Origin: an uncultured Bacteroidales bacterium | GTDB taxonomy: Bacteria > Bacteroidota > Bacteroidia > Bacteroidales > Bacteroidaceae | Reading direction: 5' to 3' | DNA: 57,475 nucleotides | NCBI GenBank assembly: GCA_902796835.1 | Contig: CADBQP010000055.1 | Location: forward strand, 1 to 57,475 | Shown here: one piece after another, positions 45,616 through 54,967 of the stretch | Layout of the letters: each line of letters opens with the position of its first letter | Numbering within the stretch: position 1 is the first letter of the stretch | Notes under the pieces: model-generated | Databases searched by the model: none | What the model saw: the letters and a program-made list of their open reading frames with translations, nothing else | What the model was told of the DNA's origin: nothing | Program-made: the position numbers and the translations under genes

Positions 45616-45675
45616 AAAGCAGCCGGCCGAAGGTAATCAGCATTTTCGATTACTTTCGGCCGGCTGCTTTTGTAT
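45616..45675. terminator. Bidirectional terminator between SLC13 and DUF5686 genes
   Basis: A 23-base arm (45616-45638, starting AAAGCAGCCGGCCGAA) pairs with 45648-45670 with one G-T pair, with T-runs outside on both strands. The flanking genes converge. Confidence 0.92.
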
Positions 45676-45724
45676 AAATTTTAGGCAAGGAAAATGGCTA
45701 GGGGGAAGGCAAATCTGCCGCACG

Positions 45725-48352
45725 TCAGAAGGTAAGCTCAAACTTGAAGCGCACGCCCCATTTCTTAATGTCGGGACTGTCGTGGTGGGTGAAGCGATGC
45801 ACGAGGTCGACGCGAAACACCTTGAAAATGTTGTAGAGCCCCACATAAGCCTCCACGTAGGGATGGTCGGAGTCGATGGGCCGCGACAAAAATTCATAGG
45901 AACCGTCGGCATGCCACTTCACGGGGAAATACATCAGCTCGCCATCTTCGGGATGGATAAAAGGATTGTTTTTCGAAGTGAGATGCCCCCAAAGCGCACT
46001 GACTCCGATACATTCGCGCAGTTTGAGCTTTCTGACGAGGGGAATGCGGTTCAGTATTTTTCCATTGAGGTGCCACGTGGCATGTGCCGACACTTGTCGG
46101 TCGCTGAGGAATTCCATGTTTTTAATCATGGAGAACGTGGCTTTTTCGGAGAAGAACGACTGATTGGCCGCCGGGATAATGAGGAATGGATAGGGCACTT
46201 TGTTCCACTGCGCCTCGGCCTTCATATAGAGGTCTATCTTGCCCCACGAGCCCACCCAAAACCTTTTATAGAGCGTGGCCTCTGTGAGGTTTGTATTATA
46301 TTCGGCGAGCCACACTCCTTTGAGTCCAATGGTGTGGGCCAGTGTCAGTATGGGCGCTTCGTGGTTGGTGGCAAATCGGTTTTGCTTGGTGTTCATGTAG
46401 GTGGTGCCAGGCTGATAGCGCAGCGCCAGCGTGAGGTTGGTGTTGTGCAGGCGGGCCAGGTGGTCGGCCGGGTCGGTGCTCACTCCAATGGGCGACTGAT
46501 ATTGGTAGAACATGGAGAGTGTGGGCACCATACGGTCGTGGTAAAGTTTGGCGCTGAGCTGCAGCCCGTTGCTCCACTCGTGGACGTAGCCTGCCGAGAA
46601 CGACTCATAGTAGAGCATCAGGTCGGTGCCGCTCCATTTAAGCGACTTGAAGACATTATCCTTGTCGTGTCCCAGGAATTTGTCGGAGGGTGAGATAACG
46701 TCGTTTCGATAGGCCAGCGTGAGGTTTTTCATTGGAAATTCGTGGGGCCCGTATGCCTTGCGGTTGAGGGCATAGGTCAGCTCAAGGCCGCCTTTCCATC
46801 GATGGTCTTTGAATCCGTAGGCCACGTAGCCCTTGGCAAAGAGGTGGGGGTTGAGAAATGCCGTGGTCTGACCCGAGGCTCTCAGACGCATGGTTTCCAC
46901 TTTGTTGAAGGAGACGATGGTATTAACGGGCCCTATGTCAAACTTTGAACGCTGGCCCGTTTCCAAGAAGTTTTCCACCAATACTTGCAACACCGGCATG
47001 ATGAGTTTGAAACCTTTTGAGCGCCTCAGTGTTTCGACGGTATTGGCCATGCTTTCCTGCGTTTCGTGTGGCGACTCGTTGGTGAAGCTGTTCCAGAATT
47101 CTTCGGTGCGCAGCTGGGCATTGGGGTCGATGCGCAGGTTGCCGTCGAACTGAAATACCTTGGCCTGCAGGGGTTGGAAATCGAAGTGCGAAAACTGCGT
47201 GGTTCGCTTCACCATGACGGGCTTAACGAGGTCGAAAACACTGAGCTGCACGAGCATGCGGTCTTCGGTGAGCACTTGCTCGCCCGATGGCAAGGGGGCG
47301 AAGCGCTGAATGAGCCTCAGGTCGCGCACGAAATTGACGTCGGAGTTATAGGGCAGCCCCATATCGGCCATGTGGAGACGATAGGTGGAATCGGCCGTGA
47401 TATAGAGTGTTCCGCTGAAGCCGAAGTCTTGCTGGTTGTTGGGTGTGAAGCCCACACTGATGCACCGCGTGCCTTCCACGTCGATGGTGTCGCCCAGAAA
47501 GAAGCGATAGAAACTGATGGCGTGCTTGGAGGAAAGGGGGCTGTGAAACTGGTAGCGGAACAGTCGCAGGTCGTCGTCGTAGATGTTGATGTCGGAAAAG
47601 ACGTCTTTGAGCAGCAGGTTGAGGTTTTCGCCAGTGGATACAATGTCGTTCAGTCCGTTCGAACGCTTTCCGAGCACGATTTCCTTTTGTTGTCCGCTCT
47701 CTTTGTTCCACACCACGTTTGTGGCCGTTTCCTCCACCGAGAGCGGCAGCACGAGCCGGCCGGTTTCGTTGCATGGCTCGAGGCTGTTGCGCAATGCGGC
47801 CAGTGGTTTGAAGAGTCCTTCGTCGAAGTTTTCGGGCTTCATGTCGTCGAAGGCAAAGAGCATGGTGGAGTATTTGTGGAGCGAGAAGTAGTCGCGCCGG
47901 TGCAGGTCGTTTTTCTGTTTGGCTGCTATGACTCGTTCCATGAGGGTCACGGCGGGGTTGTTTTTGCGGCTGTACTTTTCTTTTCGCCCTTTCACCACGG
48001 CCTCGCCCATGATGTTGGGCAGGGGGCTTAGTTTTACGTCGAGGTGGGTGGAGGTTTTGATGTTGAAGTGGCGGGCCTCATATCCCACTATCGACACAAA
48101 GAGTTTTCCGCGCTTCCAGGGTTTCTTGAAGTTTCCCTTGAGGTCGGTTTGGCTCACGGCTCCGTTTTCGTAGTATACGTTGGCAAAAGGCAGTGGTTCG
48201 CCCGTTTGCTCGTCGGTCACGGTCCCGGTGATCATCTGCTGTGCCTGCAACGCAATGGCCATGAGCCAAAGAAGGGCCGCCAGCCATCGGCGCAGTCGGC
48301 CGGCTGATGCAGCATGCTTCGACAGGCGCCTTCGGTGCATGGCTTGTGGCAT
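45725..48352 (-). CDS. DUF5686 outer-membrane protein with carboxypeptidase-regulatory-like domain
   Basis: The 875-residue product has a signal peptide (RRWLAALLWLMAIALQAQ). Then comes a carboxypeptidase regulatory-like beta domain (MITGTVTDEQTGEPLPFANV), and a long region ending in a beta barrel with a C-terminal Phe (VRFKFELTF), as expected for an outer-membrane protein. DUF5686 proteins are found across Bacteroidetes and lack a proven function. The ATG at 48352 is chosen over a GTG at 48376; one at 48340 is also possible. It follows the inositol phosphate synthase gene by 42 bases. Confidence 0.87.
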   Translation of the reverse strand: MPQAMHRRRLSKHAASAGRLRRWLAALLWLMAIALQAQQMITGTVTDEQTGEPLPFANVYYENGAVSQTDLKGNFKKPWKRGKLFVSIVGYEARHFNIKTSTHLDVKLSPLPNIMGEAVVKGRKEKYSRKNNPAVTLMERVIAAKQKNDLHRRDYFSLHKYSTMLFAFDDMKPENFDEGLFKPLAALRNSLEPCNETGRLVLPLSVEETATNVVWNKESGQQKEIVLGKRSNGLNDIVSTGENLNLLLKDVFSDINIYDDDLRLFRYQFHSPLSSKHAISFYRFFLGDTIDVEGTRCISVGFTPNNQQDFGFSGTLYITADSTYRLHMADMGLPYNSDVNFVRDLRLIQRFAPLPSGEQVLTEDRMLVQLSVFDLVKPVMVKRTTQFSHFDFQPLQAKVFQFDGNLRIDPNAQLRTEEFWNSFTNESPHETQESMANTVETLRRSKGFKLIMPVLQVLVENFLETGQRSKFDIGPVNTIVSFNKVETMRLRASGQTTAFLNPHLFAKGYVAYGFKDHRWKGGLELTYALNRKAYGPHEFPMKNLTLAYRNDVISPSDKFLGHDKDNVFKSLKWSGTDLMLYYESFSAGYVHEWSNGLQLSAKLYHDRMVPTLSMFYQYQSPIGVSTDPADHLARLHNTNLTLALRYQPGTTYMNTKQNRFATNHEAPILTLAHTIGLKGVWLAEYNTNLTEATLYKRFWVGSWGKIDLYMKAEAQWNKVPYPFLIIPAANQSFFSEKATFSMIKNMEFLSDRQVSAHATWHLNGKILNRIPLVRKLKLRECIGVSALWGHLTSKNNPFIHPEDGELMYFPVKWHADGSYEFLSRPIDSDHPYVEAYVGLYNIFKVFRVDLVHRFTHHDSPDIKKWGVRFKFELTF

Positions 48353-48394
48353 TGAGTAGATAGTGCAGGGGTTCACGCTGTGCAGAGGGAGTGT

Positions 48395-49696
48395 TTATTC
48401 AAATTCCTCGTCGGGCTCATATCCGCCGAGTTCGCGAATTTTGTTTTTGAATACGGTGTATTGCTGAAAGAGGTCGTGCAGGGGTTGTTCGCCTTGCGTA
48501 AAGTCGTGCATGGGGCTTTTCAGGAAGAAGCTGAGCCATCGCTGCGTTCCCCAGAGTCCGGCCCGCTGTGCCAGGTCGGCACAGAGCACGAGGTCGAGCA
48601 CGAGCGGTGCGGCCAGGATGGAGTCGCGACAAAGGAAGTCTACTTTGATTTGCATGCCATAGTCGCGCCCCATCCAACCGAATATGTCGAGGTTGTCCCA
48701 TCCCTCTTTGGCATCGCCGCGGGGGGGGTAGTAGTTGATGCGCACCTTGTGGTATATGTCGCCGTAGAGTTCGGGCTGTTCCTTGCTGCTGAGTATGGTG
48801 TCGATGACTCCGAGCTTCGAGACTTCTTTGGTGTGGAAGTTTTCGGGTGCGTCGAGCACTTCGCCGTCGCGGTTGCCCAGTATGTTGGTCGAGAACCATC
48901 CGCTCAGCCCCAGGCATCGGGTGCGGAGCATGGGGGCGAGCACGGTCTTCATGAGCGTCTGTCCGGTTTTGAAATCTTTTCCGGCAATGGGCACCTTTGC
49001 CTGCTCGGCGAGCTGCCACATGGCGGGTATGTCGATACAGGTGTTGGGGGCGCCCATGATGAAGGGTGCTCCTTCGCTCATGGCGGCATAGGCGTAGCAC
49101 ATGGATGGCGAAACGAGGTCGGTGCGATTGTCGTCGATGGCGGTTTCGAGGGCCTGGAGGCTGCCGTGCACGGTTTCGTCGTAGGCCACGTATTTTTCGG
49201 TCGATGCAGCCCATATCACTACAACGCGGTCGCAGCCGTTCTGGGTTTTGAACTGGCGTATGTCGTCTCGCAGCTGGTCGATGAGCTGGCGGCGGCTGCC
49301 CGTTTTCAGGTTTCCGCCCTTCCCGGCCAGGCGGCTCACGTAGTCGGAGTCGAAGGCGGCCGCCATGGGGCGTATTTTTTCGAGCTCGTCGCGCACGGGC
49401 TCTATGTCTTTGGGCTGCAACACGGCGGCGTTCATGGCGCTTTCGTAGGCATTGTCCGGAAAGATGTCCCATGCGCCGAACACCATGTCGGACACATTGG
49501 CCATGGGCACTATTTCGCCCACTTTGAGATAGCGGCGCTGCTCTCCGCGGCCCACGCGTATGCGGGCCATTTGTGTCACTGAGCCGCCGGGCAGGCCGAT
49601 GCCCTTGCGATACATGAGTGTGCCTACTATAAAGGTGGTGGTTACGGCGCCCAGGCCTACGGCCATGACTCCGAGTTTTCCTTGTGCTGGTTTCAT
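48395..49696 (-). CDS. ino1: Inositol-3-phosphate synthase
   Basis: Makes 1D-myo-inositol 3-phosphate from glucose 6-phosphate with NAD; in Bacteroidales this feeds inositol phospholipids and sphingolipids. The 433 residues have the NAD loop near the N-terminus (KLGVMAVGLGAVTTTFIVG), then FGAWDIFPDNAYE and, mid-chain, SEGAPFIMGAPNTCIDIPA and GKDFKTGQTLMKT, where the conserved Lys is expected. YPPRGDAKEGWDNLDIFGW lies later. The length matches the bacterial branch. It heads a run with the DUF5686 gene. None of the inositol-lipid synthase genes are next to it. A TACCTTTG box lies 58 bases upstream. Confidence 0.93.
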   Translation of the reverse strand: MKPAQGKLGVMAVGLGAVTTTFIVGTLMYRKGIGLPGGSVTQMARIRVGRGEQRRYLKVGEIVPMANVSDMVFGAWDIFPDNAYESAMNAAVLQPKDIEPVRDELEKIRPMAAAFDSDYVSRLAGKGGNLKTGSRRQLIDQLRDDIRQFKTQNGCDRVVVIWAASTEKYVAYDETVHGSLQALETAIDDNRTDLVSPSMCYAYAAMSEGAPFIMGAPNTCIDIPAMWQLAEQAKVPIAGKDFKTGQTLMKTVLAPMLRTRCLGLSGWFSTNILGNRDGEVLDAPENFHTKEVSKLGVIDTILSSKEQPELYGDIYHKVRINYYPPRGDAKEGWDNLDIFGWMGRDYGMQIKVDFLCRDSILAAPLVLDLVLCADLAQRAGLWGTQRWLSFFLKSPMHDFTQGEQPLHDLFQQYTVFKNKIRELGGYEPDEEFE

Positions 49697-49753
49697 AATC
49701 TTATGTATAAGGTTTTAGCGTTGTTTCCGCCTGCCACGTAATGGCAAAGCGCA

Positions 49754-49761
49754 CAAAGGTA
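49754..49761 (-). promoter_or_regulatory. Probable -7 box for ino1
   Basis: TACCTTTG on the minus strand fits TAnnTTTG, 58 bases before the ino1 start. No TTTG is found at the usual distance; the repeat at 49796 lies just upstream. Confidence 0.4.
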
Positions 49762-49795
49762 AGCATTTTTTAGAAATTGCCGACACTTTGTTTTT

Positions 49796-49838
49796 TAAAG
49801 AGTTGGCTCGGGCGTTAAAACTGTTGGCTCAACTGTTT
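49796..49838. repeat. 21-base repeat family, site F: two tandem units
   Basis: GTTGGCTC occurs at 49802 and 49823, 21 bases apart, within TTAAAGAGTTGGCTCGGGCG and TTAAAACTGTTGGCTCAACT. A run of eight T's follows. It lies between the divergent ino1 and cysS genes. Confidence 0.85.
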
Positions 49839-49945
49839 TTTTTATCGCCGCTTTTGTGGGGCTTCGATTTTGGGCCATGGTTTCGCGGCGGCAGGCTTTT
49901 TCCATAAAAAAGAGGCTTCGGGTCGGCGGCTTCGGGGTTTTTTAG

Positions 49946-49953
49946 TAATTTTG
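49946..49953 (+). promoter_or_regulatory. Probable -7 box of the cysS operon
   Basis: TAATTTTG fits TAnnTTTG and lies 36 bases before the cysS start; the upstream element is not clear. Confidence 0.45.
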
Positions 49954-49988
49954 CGTCGAATTAGATTATTTTGCCCTAAAAAAGATTT

Positions 49989-51467
49989 ATGCTGAAAATT
50001 TACAATACGCTTTCGCGCAAGAAAGAAGAGTTTGTTCCGCTCACTCCCGGACATGTGGGCATGTATGTTTGCGGCCCCACGGTCTATGGCGATGCCCACT
50101 TGGGCCATGCCCGTCCGGCCATCACGTTCGACCTCGTGTTTCGCTATCTGATGCACAAGGGCTATAAGGTGCGCTATGTGCGCAACATCACCGACGTGGG
50201 CCATTTGGAACACGATGCCGATGAGGGCGAGGACAAAATTGCCAAGAAGGCTCGCCTCGAGCAGTTGGAGCCCATGGAGGTGGCACAATACTTCACCAAC
50301 CGCTTCCACGAGGCCATGCAGCAGCTCAACGTGCTCCCGCCCAGCATTGAGCCCCATGCCAGCGGACACATTCTGGAGCAGGAGGCTCTCGTAGAGGAGA
50401 TTCTGAAAAACGGCTTTGCCTACGAGTCGAACGGCTCCATATACTTCGACGTGGAGAAGTTCCACAAGAGCCATCACTACGGCCGCCTGTCGGGCCGCAA
50501 CCTCGACGACGTAATCAATGCCAGCCGCGAGCTCGACGGAGTGGGCGAAAAGCACAATCAGGTGGACTTTGCTCTCTGGAAGAAGGCACAGCCCGAACAC
50601 ATCATGCGCTGGCCCTCGCCATGGAGCGAAGGGTTTCCCGGATGGCATTGCGAGTGTACGGCCATGAGCCGCAAGTACCTGGGCCGCCATTTCGACATTC
50701 ACGGCGGCGGCATGGACCTCATCTTTCCCCACCACGAGTGCGAAATTGCACAGGCCGTGGCCAGCCAGGGCGACGACAGCGTGAAGTATTGGATGCACAA
50801 CAACATGATTACCATCAACGGCCAGAAAATGGGCAAGAGCCTGGGCAACTTCATCACCCTGGCCCAATTCTTCAGCGGCGACCACGAAAAGCTGGAGCAG
50901 GCCTATTCGCCCATGACCATACGCTTCTTCATCCTGCAGGCCCACTATCGTTCCACCGTCGATTTCTCGAACGCGGCGCTGCAGGCCTCCAAGCGCGGAC
51001 TCGACCGCCTCATGGAAGCACTGGCAGCCCTTGAACGCATTCAGCCACAACAGAGCGGAGCCATTGGCAAGGAAATGGCCGACGAACTGGCACAAAAGTG
51101 CTACGACGCGCTCGACGACGACTTCAATTCGCCCATCGTCATCAGCCACCTGTTCGACGCATGCCACACCATTAACCAACTCATAGACGGCAAGCAAACC
51201 ATCAGCCCCGAAGGGCTCGAACGGCTCAAAGAGGTGTTCCACACCTTCACATTCGATCTGCTCGGACTGCGCAACGAGGCCGAGGGCGGCAATGCCGGCC
51301 GAGAAGAGAGCTTTGGCAAGGCCATCGACCTGCTGCTCGAAATCAGGGCCAAGGCCAAGGCCTCAAAAGACTGGGAAACCAGCGACCGCATACGCAACGA
51401 GCTGACCGAACTGGGATTTGAGGTGAAAGACACCAAAGACGGAGCCACCTGGAAACTCAACCGCTGA
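49989..51467 (+). CDS. cysS: Cysteinyl-tRNA synthetase
   Basis: Charges tRNA(Cys). The 492 residues include the HIGH-type motif in [19 protein letters not shown], with its zinc-binding Cys, the further zinc ligands in [10 protein letters not shown] and [10 protein letters not shown], and the KMSKS-type loop [14 protein letters not shown]. The C-terminal anticodon part ends GATWKLNR. It is complete. The next gene starts 48 bases on, and the whole run to sufE is co-directional. Confidence 0.97.
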   Translation: MLKIYNTLSRKKEEFVPLTPGHVGMYVCGPTVYGDAHLGHARPAITFDLVFRYLMHKGYKVRYVRNITDVGHLEHDADEGEDKIAKKARLEQLEPMEVAQYFTNRFHEAMQQLNVLPPSIEPHASGHILEQEALVEEILKNGFAYESNGSIYFDVEKFHKSHHYGRLSGRNLDDVINASRELDGVGEKHNQVDFALWKKAQPEHIMRWPSPWSEGFPGWHCECTAMSRKYLGRHFDIHGGGMDLIFPHHECEIAQAVASQGDDSVKYWMHNNMITINGQKMGKSLGNFITLAQFFSGDHEKLEQAYSPMTIRFFILQAHYRSTVDFSNAALQASKRGLDRLMEALAALERIQPQQSGAIGKEMADELAQKCYDALDDDFNSPIVISHLFDACHTINQLIDGKQTISPEGLERLKEVFHTFTFDLLGLRNEAEGGNAGREESFGKAIDLLLEIRAKAKASKDWETSDRIRNELTELGFEVKDTKDGATWKLNR

Positions 51468-51515
51468 CCCACACACACTCTCTCTCACCTGCAAAAAGAC
51501 AAGACAATAATATAT

Positions 51516-53285
51516 ATGGCAAACTACAATATGCATGCCGACTACGACGCCGTGGCCTGCTCACCGCTCAACGTGGAAGAACGCCCCGTCATAGGCATTT
51601 GCAGCAACTTTGGCGAAAAAGGCTCCGAGCTGAGCGAGGGCTACTACCAGAGCGTGTGCGAGGCTGGCGGCGTGCCCCTCATCATTCCCCCCATGGCCAA
51701 TGCCAGCGTGCTGCTGCCGCTCATTGAGCGCATCGACGGGCTCATCATTTCGGGCGGCGCCGACCTCAACCCCCTCTGGACGGGCGAAGACCCCATTCGC
51801 CAACTGGGCAACCTCAATCCCGAGCGCGACCGCGCCGAACTGCTGCTCGTGCAGCTGGCCTACGACCGCCAGCTGCCCATTCTCGGCATTTGCCGCGGCG
51901 AACAACTACTCACCAGCGTGCTGGGCGGGAACGTGGTGCAAGACATCTACACCAGCTTTCCCGATGCCGACATCCTTAAACACTCGCAGCAGGCTCCACG
52001 ATGGGAACTCACCCACTTTGTAGACACCGAGGCCGGCTCCATCGTAGAAAAGCTGCTGGGCGAACGCTTCGCCGTCAACTCCTTCCACCACCAGGCCGTG
52101 GGCGAACCCGGGCCGCGCCTGCGCGTAACCGCCCGCTCGGCCGACGGCATAGTCGAAGCCGTCGAAAGCACCGAACACAGGCCCATCATCGGAGTGCAAT
52201 GGCACCCCGAATGCTACATTCTCAAGGATAACCGCGACATGCTGCCACTCTTCGGCTACATCGTAGGGCAGGCCGACCTCCTGCGCCGCGCACGCCGCTT
52301 CCACGACCAGACATCCATCGTCACACTCGACTCCCACTGCGACACACCCATGTTCTTCGACCGCGGAGTGCAGTTCGACCAGCGCGACTCCAAGGTGCTT
52401 GTCGACTACCACAAAATGTGCGAGGGCCACCTCGACGCCGTCATCATGGCAGCCTATCTGGAGCAGCTCGACCGCAGCGACGAAGGCCTGGCCGCCGCCA
52501 CCGAAAAAGCACGCCGCATCATCGACGAAATACACCAAATGGTGCGCCACACCGAAGGTGCCGCCCTGGCCCGCACACCAGCCGACCTGCTGCGAAACAA
52601 GCGCGACGGGCTCAAAAGCATCATGGTGGGCATAGAAAACGGATATGCCATTGGTCGCGACATCGAAAACGTGGAGCGCTTCAGCCAAATGGGCGTGGTC
52701 TACATGACCCTCTGCCACAACGGCGACAACGACATATGCGACTCGGCCCGCAAGTCGAACGCCGAGCATGGCGGCCTTTCGCCCTTTGGGCGCGACGTAG
52801 TGCGCGAAATGAACCGACTGGGCATGATGGTCGACCTCTCCCACGCAGCCGAGTCGAGCTTTTTCGACGCCATCGAACTGAGCGAGGTGCCCTGCGTGTG
52901 CTCCCACTCGTCGAGCCGCGCGCTGTGCAACCACCCGCGCAACCTCACCGACGACCAGCTGCGCGCACTGGCCGAGAGCGGCGGAGTGGCACAGGTGACG
53001 CTCTACAGCGGATTTCTCAGCGAAACCGGCGATGCCACTATCGACGACGCCGTGGCCCACCTGCTCCACATGATCGACGTGGCCGGAATAGACCACGTGG
53101 GCTTTGGCTCCGACTTCGATGGCGACGGCGGCATACCGGGCTGCCGCGCGGCCAACGAGGTGCTCAACTTCACGATGAAGCTCATAGACCGCGGACTCAC
53201 CCACGAAGACCTCGAAAAAATTTGGGGCAAAAACTTCCTGCGGGTGATGCAGCAAACGCAGGACAATGCCACCACCGAAATCTAA
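51516..53285 (+). CDS. Fusion of a class I amidotransferase-like hydrolase (peptidase C26) and a membrane-dipeptidase-type (M19) domain
   Basis: Two enzymes in one 589-residue chain. Residues 1-250 are a C26 / gamma-glutamyl hydrolase domain with the triad Cys126 (GICRGEQ), His230 and Glu232 (GVQWHPE). Residues 265-589 are an M19 renal-dipeptidase barrel with HCD at 274-276, GIENGYAIG, DLSHAAESS, CSHSSSRAL and DHVGFGSDFDGD, all the usual zinc ligands. No signal peptide is seen, so it is probably cytosolic. Gamma-glutamyl hydrolysis and then cleavage of a dipeptide such as Cys-Gly would together break down glutathione; this is inferred from the families. The M28 gene begins 6 bases after the stop, and cysS and sufE flank the pair. 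The open reading is single and continuous, so it is a real fusion, not two genes read as one. Confidence 0.9.
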   Translation: MANYNMHADYDAVACSPLNVEERPVIGICSNFGEKGSELSEGYYQSVCEAGGVPLIIPPMANASVLLPLIERIDGLIISGGADLNPLWTGEDPIRQLGNLNPERDRAELLLVQLAYDRQLPILGICRGEQLLTSVLGGNVVQDIYTSFPDADILKHSQQAPRWELTHFVDTEAGSIVEKLLGERFAVNSFHHQAVGEPGPRLRVTARSADGIVEAVESTEHRPIIGVQWHPECYILKDNRDMLPLFGYIVGQADLLRRARRFHDQTSIVTLDSHCDTPMFFDRGVQFDQRDSKVLVDYHKMCEGHLDAVIMAAYLEQLDRSDEGLAAATEKARRIIDEIHQMVRHTEGAALARTPADLLRNKRDGLKSIMVGIENGYAIGRDIENVERFSQMGVVYMTLCHNGDNDICDSARKSNAEHGGLSPFGRDVVREMNRLGMMVDLSHAAESSFFDAIELSEVPCVCSHSSSRALCNHPRNLTDDQLRALAESGGVAQVTLYSGFLSETGDATIDDAVAHLLHMIDVAGIDHVGFGSDFDGDGGIPGCRAANEVLNFTMKLIDRGLTHEDLEKIWGKNFLRVMQQTQDNATTEI

Positions 53286-53291
53286 GAAAAG

Positions 53292-54341
53292 ATGAAGAAC
53301 ACTTCACACCCATCCATGACAAAAAAGCTCGCATTCATCGCAATATTTGCCGCAACTCTCATAGCCTGCAAGAGCACACCGCAGGGCGGCAACACGGCGG
53401 GTAGCGAAGAGGCCGACGACGTGGCCACCGTGCAATTCGACGCCGACAGCACCCTGCGGCTCATTGAAGCTCAGTGCCAATTCGGCCCCCGCACCCCCGG
53501 CAGCAATGCTCATCGGCGCTGCGGCGACTACATCGTTGCCCAGTTTCGCCAACGCGGCCTCGAAGTGACCGAGCAAAAAGCCATGCTCACTGCCTGGGAC
53601 AACAAGCAGTTTGAGTGTCGCAACATCATAGCCTCCTACCTGCCCGAACAAACCAACCGCATCGTCCTGGCCGCCCATTGGGACAGCCGCCCTTGGGCCG
53701 ACGCCGACCCCGATGCCTCAAAACACGGCCAGCCCGTCATGGCTGCCAACGACGGAGCCAGCGGAGTGGCCGTCATGTTGCAGATAGCCTCGCTGCTCAA
53801 GGAACTCAAGCCCTCGTGCGGCATCGACTTCATCTGTTTCGACCTCGAAGACTACGGCGCCCCCGAGGATGCCGCCGGCAGCGACAACCACGTGCAAGAC
53901 TGGTGTCTGGGCTCACAACACTGGGCCTCCCATCCCCACAAGCCAGGCTACACCGCCCGTTTCGGCATACTGCTCGACATGGTGGGCTCCAAAAACGCAC
54001 GCTTCTACCACGAATACTCCTCCATGCGCTATGCCCAGAGCGTGGTGGCTCGCGTGTGGAGCGCCGCCCACACCGCAGGATATGGCGAATACTTCGTGCA
54101 AGAAATGGGCGGAGCCATCGAAGACGACCACATCTACATGAACGCCGCAGGCATACCCACCATCGACATCATCAACACCTTTCCCACCAACCCCTCGTTC
54201 GGGCCCACCTGGCACACCACACACGACGTGCCTGAAAACATATCGACCGAAACACTCAAGGCTGTGGGACAAACCCTCGTGCAATTTCTCTACGAAATGG
54301 AGAAAGAAGAAAATCCCGCACCACAAACATCTTCCAAATAG
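53292..54341 (+). CDS. M28 family metallopeptidase lipoprotein (glutaminyl cyclase-like)
   Basis: The 349 residues start with a lipoprotein signal (KKLAFIAIFAATLIACKS, Cys of the lipobox in IAC). The M28 zinc ligands are His129 and Asp131 in HWDSRPWAD, the Asp of NDGASG, and Glu in FDLEDYG; a further His is expected near the C-terminus (WHTTHDVPENIS). Such proteins are aminopeptidases or glutaminyl-peptide cyclotransferases; the short form with HWDSRPWAD and FDLEDYGAPED resembles the cyclotransferase branch, so N-terminal pyroglutamate formation is as likely as peptide cleavage. A start at 53316 (MTKKLAFIA) is equally possible. It sits in the periplasm or outer membrane, while the fusion upstream is cytosolic. 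Confidence 0.88.
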   Translation: MKNTSHPSMTKKLAFIAIFAATLIACKSTPQGGNTAGSEEADDVATVQFDADSTLRLIEAQCQFGPRTPGSNAHRRCGDYIVAQFRQRGLEVTEQKAMLTAWDNKQFECRNIIASYLPEQTNRIVLAAHWDSRPWADADPDASKHGQPVMAANDGASGVAVMLQIASLLKELKPSCGIDFICFDLEDYGAPEDAAGSDNHVQDWCLGSQHWASHPHKPGYTARFGILLDMVGSKNARFYHEYSSMRYAQSVVARVWSAAHTAGYGEYFVQEMGGAIEDDHIYMNAAGIPTIDIINTFPTNPSFGPTWHTTHDVPENISTETLKAVGQTLVQFLYEMEKEENPAPQTSSK

Positions 54342-54345
54342 CATC

Positions 54346-54774
54346 ATGACGATAAACGAAAAACAAGACGAAATCATCGAGGAATTCTCGATGGTCGACG
54401 ACTGGATGGACCGCTATTCCATGCTCATCGACCTGGGCCAGGAACAAACGCCCCTTGCAGCCGACGAGAAAACCGAACAAAACCTCATCGACGGATGCCA
54501 GAGCCGGCTGTGGCTGCTCTGCAACGAGAACGACGGACTTCTCTACTATCGTGCCGAGAGCGACGCCCTCATCGTCAAAGGCATCGTGGCCCTGCTCATC
54601 AGCGTGCTCAATGGCCACACACCACGCGAAATACTCGAGGCCGACCTCTACTTCATTGACCGCATAGGGCTACGCGAACACCTGTCGCCCACACGCTCAA
54701 ACGGACTGCTCGCCATGCTCAAGCAAATGCGCATGTATGCACTGGCCTACGAAACCAAACTGCAACAGGGTTAA
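54346..54774 (+). CDS. sufE: SufE family sulfur-acceptor protein
   Basis: Takes persulfide sulfur from the cysteine desulfurase SufS and passes it to Fe-S cluster assembly. The 142 residues match SufE, with the acceptor Cys in NLIDGCQSRLWLLC and the conserved C-terminal RIGLREHLSPTRSNGLLAML. It begins 4 bases after the M28 gene and ends the cysS run. No suf genes are next to it. Confidence 0.93.
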   Translation: MTINEKQDEIIEEFSMVDDWMDRYSMLIDLGQEQTPLAADEKTEQNLIDGCQSRLWLLCNENDGLLYYRAESDALIVKGIVALLISVLNGHTPREILEADLYFIDRIGLREHLSPTRSNGLLAMLKQMRMYALAYETKLQQG

Positions 54775-54829
54775 GAGCAAATCGGCGCACAAATCTTTCG
54801 CACAAGCGCAAAGAAAAACTGCCAAGAAT

Positions 54830-54860
54830 TTTAAGTTTCCAATGCTTTGCAGTAACTTTG
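54830..54860 (+). promoter_or_regulatory. Promoter of the secreted protein gene at 54968
   Basis: TTTA (54830-54833), a 19-base spacer and TAACTTTG (54853-54860) match the consensus but for one base. The start lies 107 bases downstream. The rest of the gap 54775-54967 shows nothing else. Confidence 0.6.
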
Positions 54861-54967
54861 CGAGCATAAGAAAAAAGGCAAAGTCTCAAAAAAATGAGCT
54901 TCACCTACTCCACACAGACTTTAACTAAACTTTTCATACATCAATCTTCAAAAATCTTTTTCGTTTT

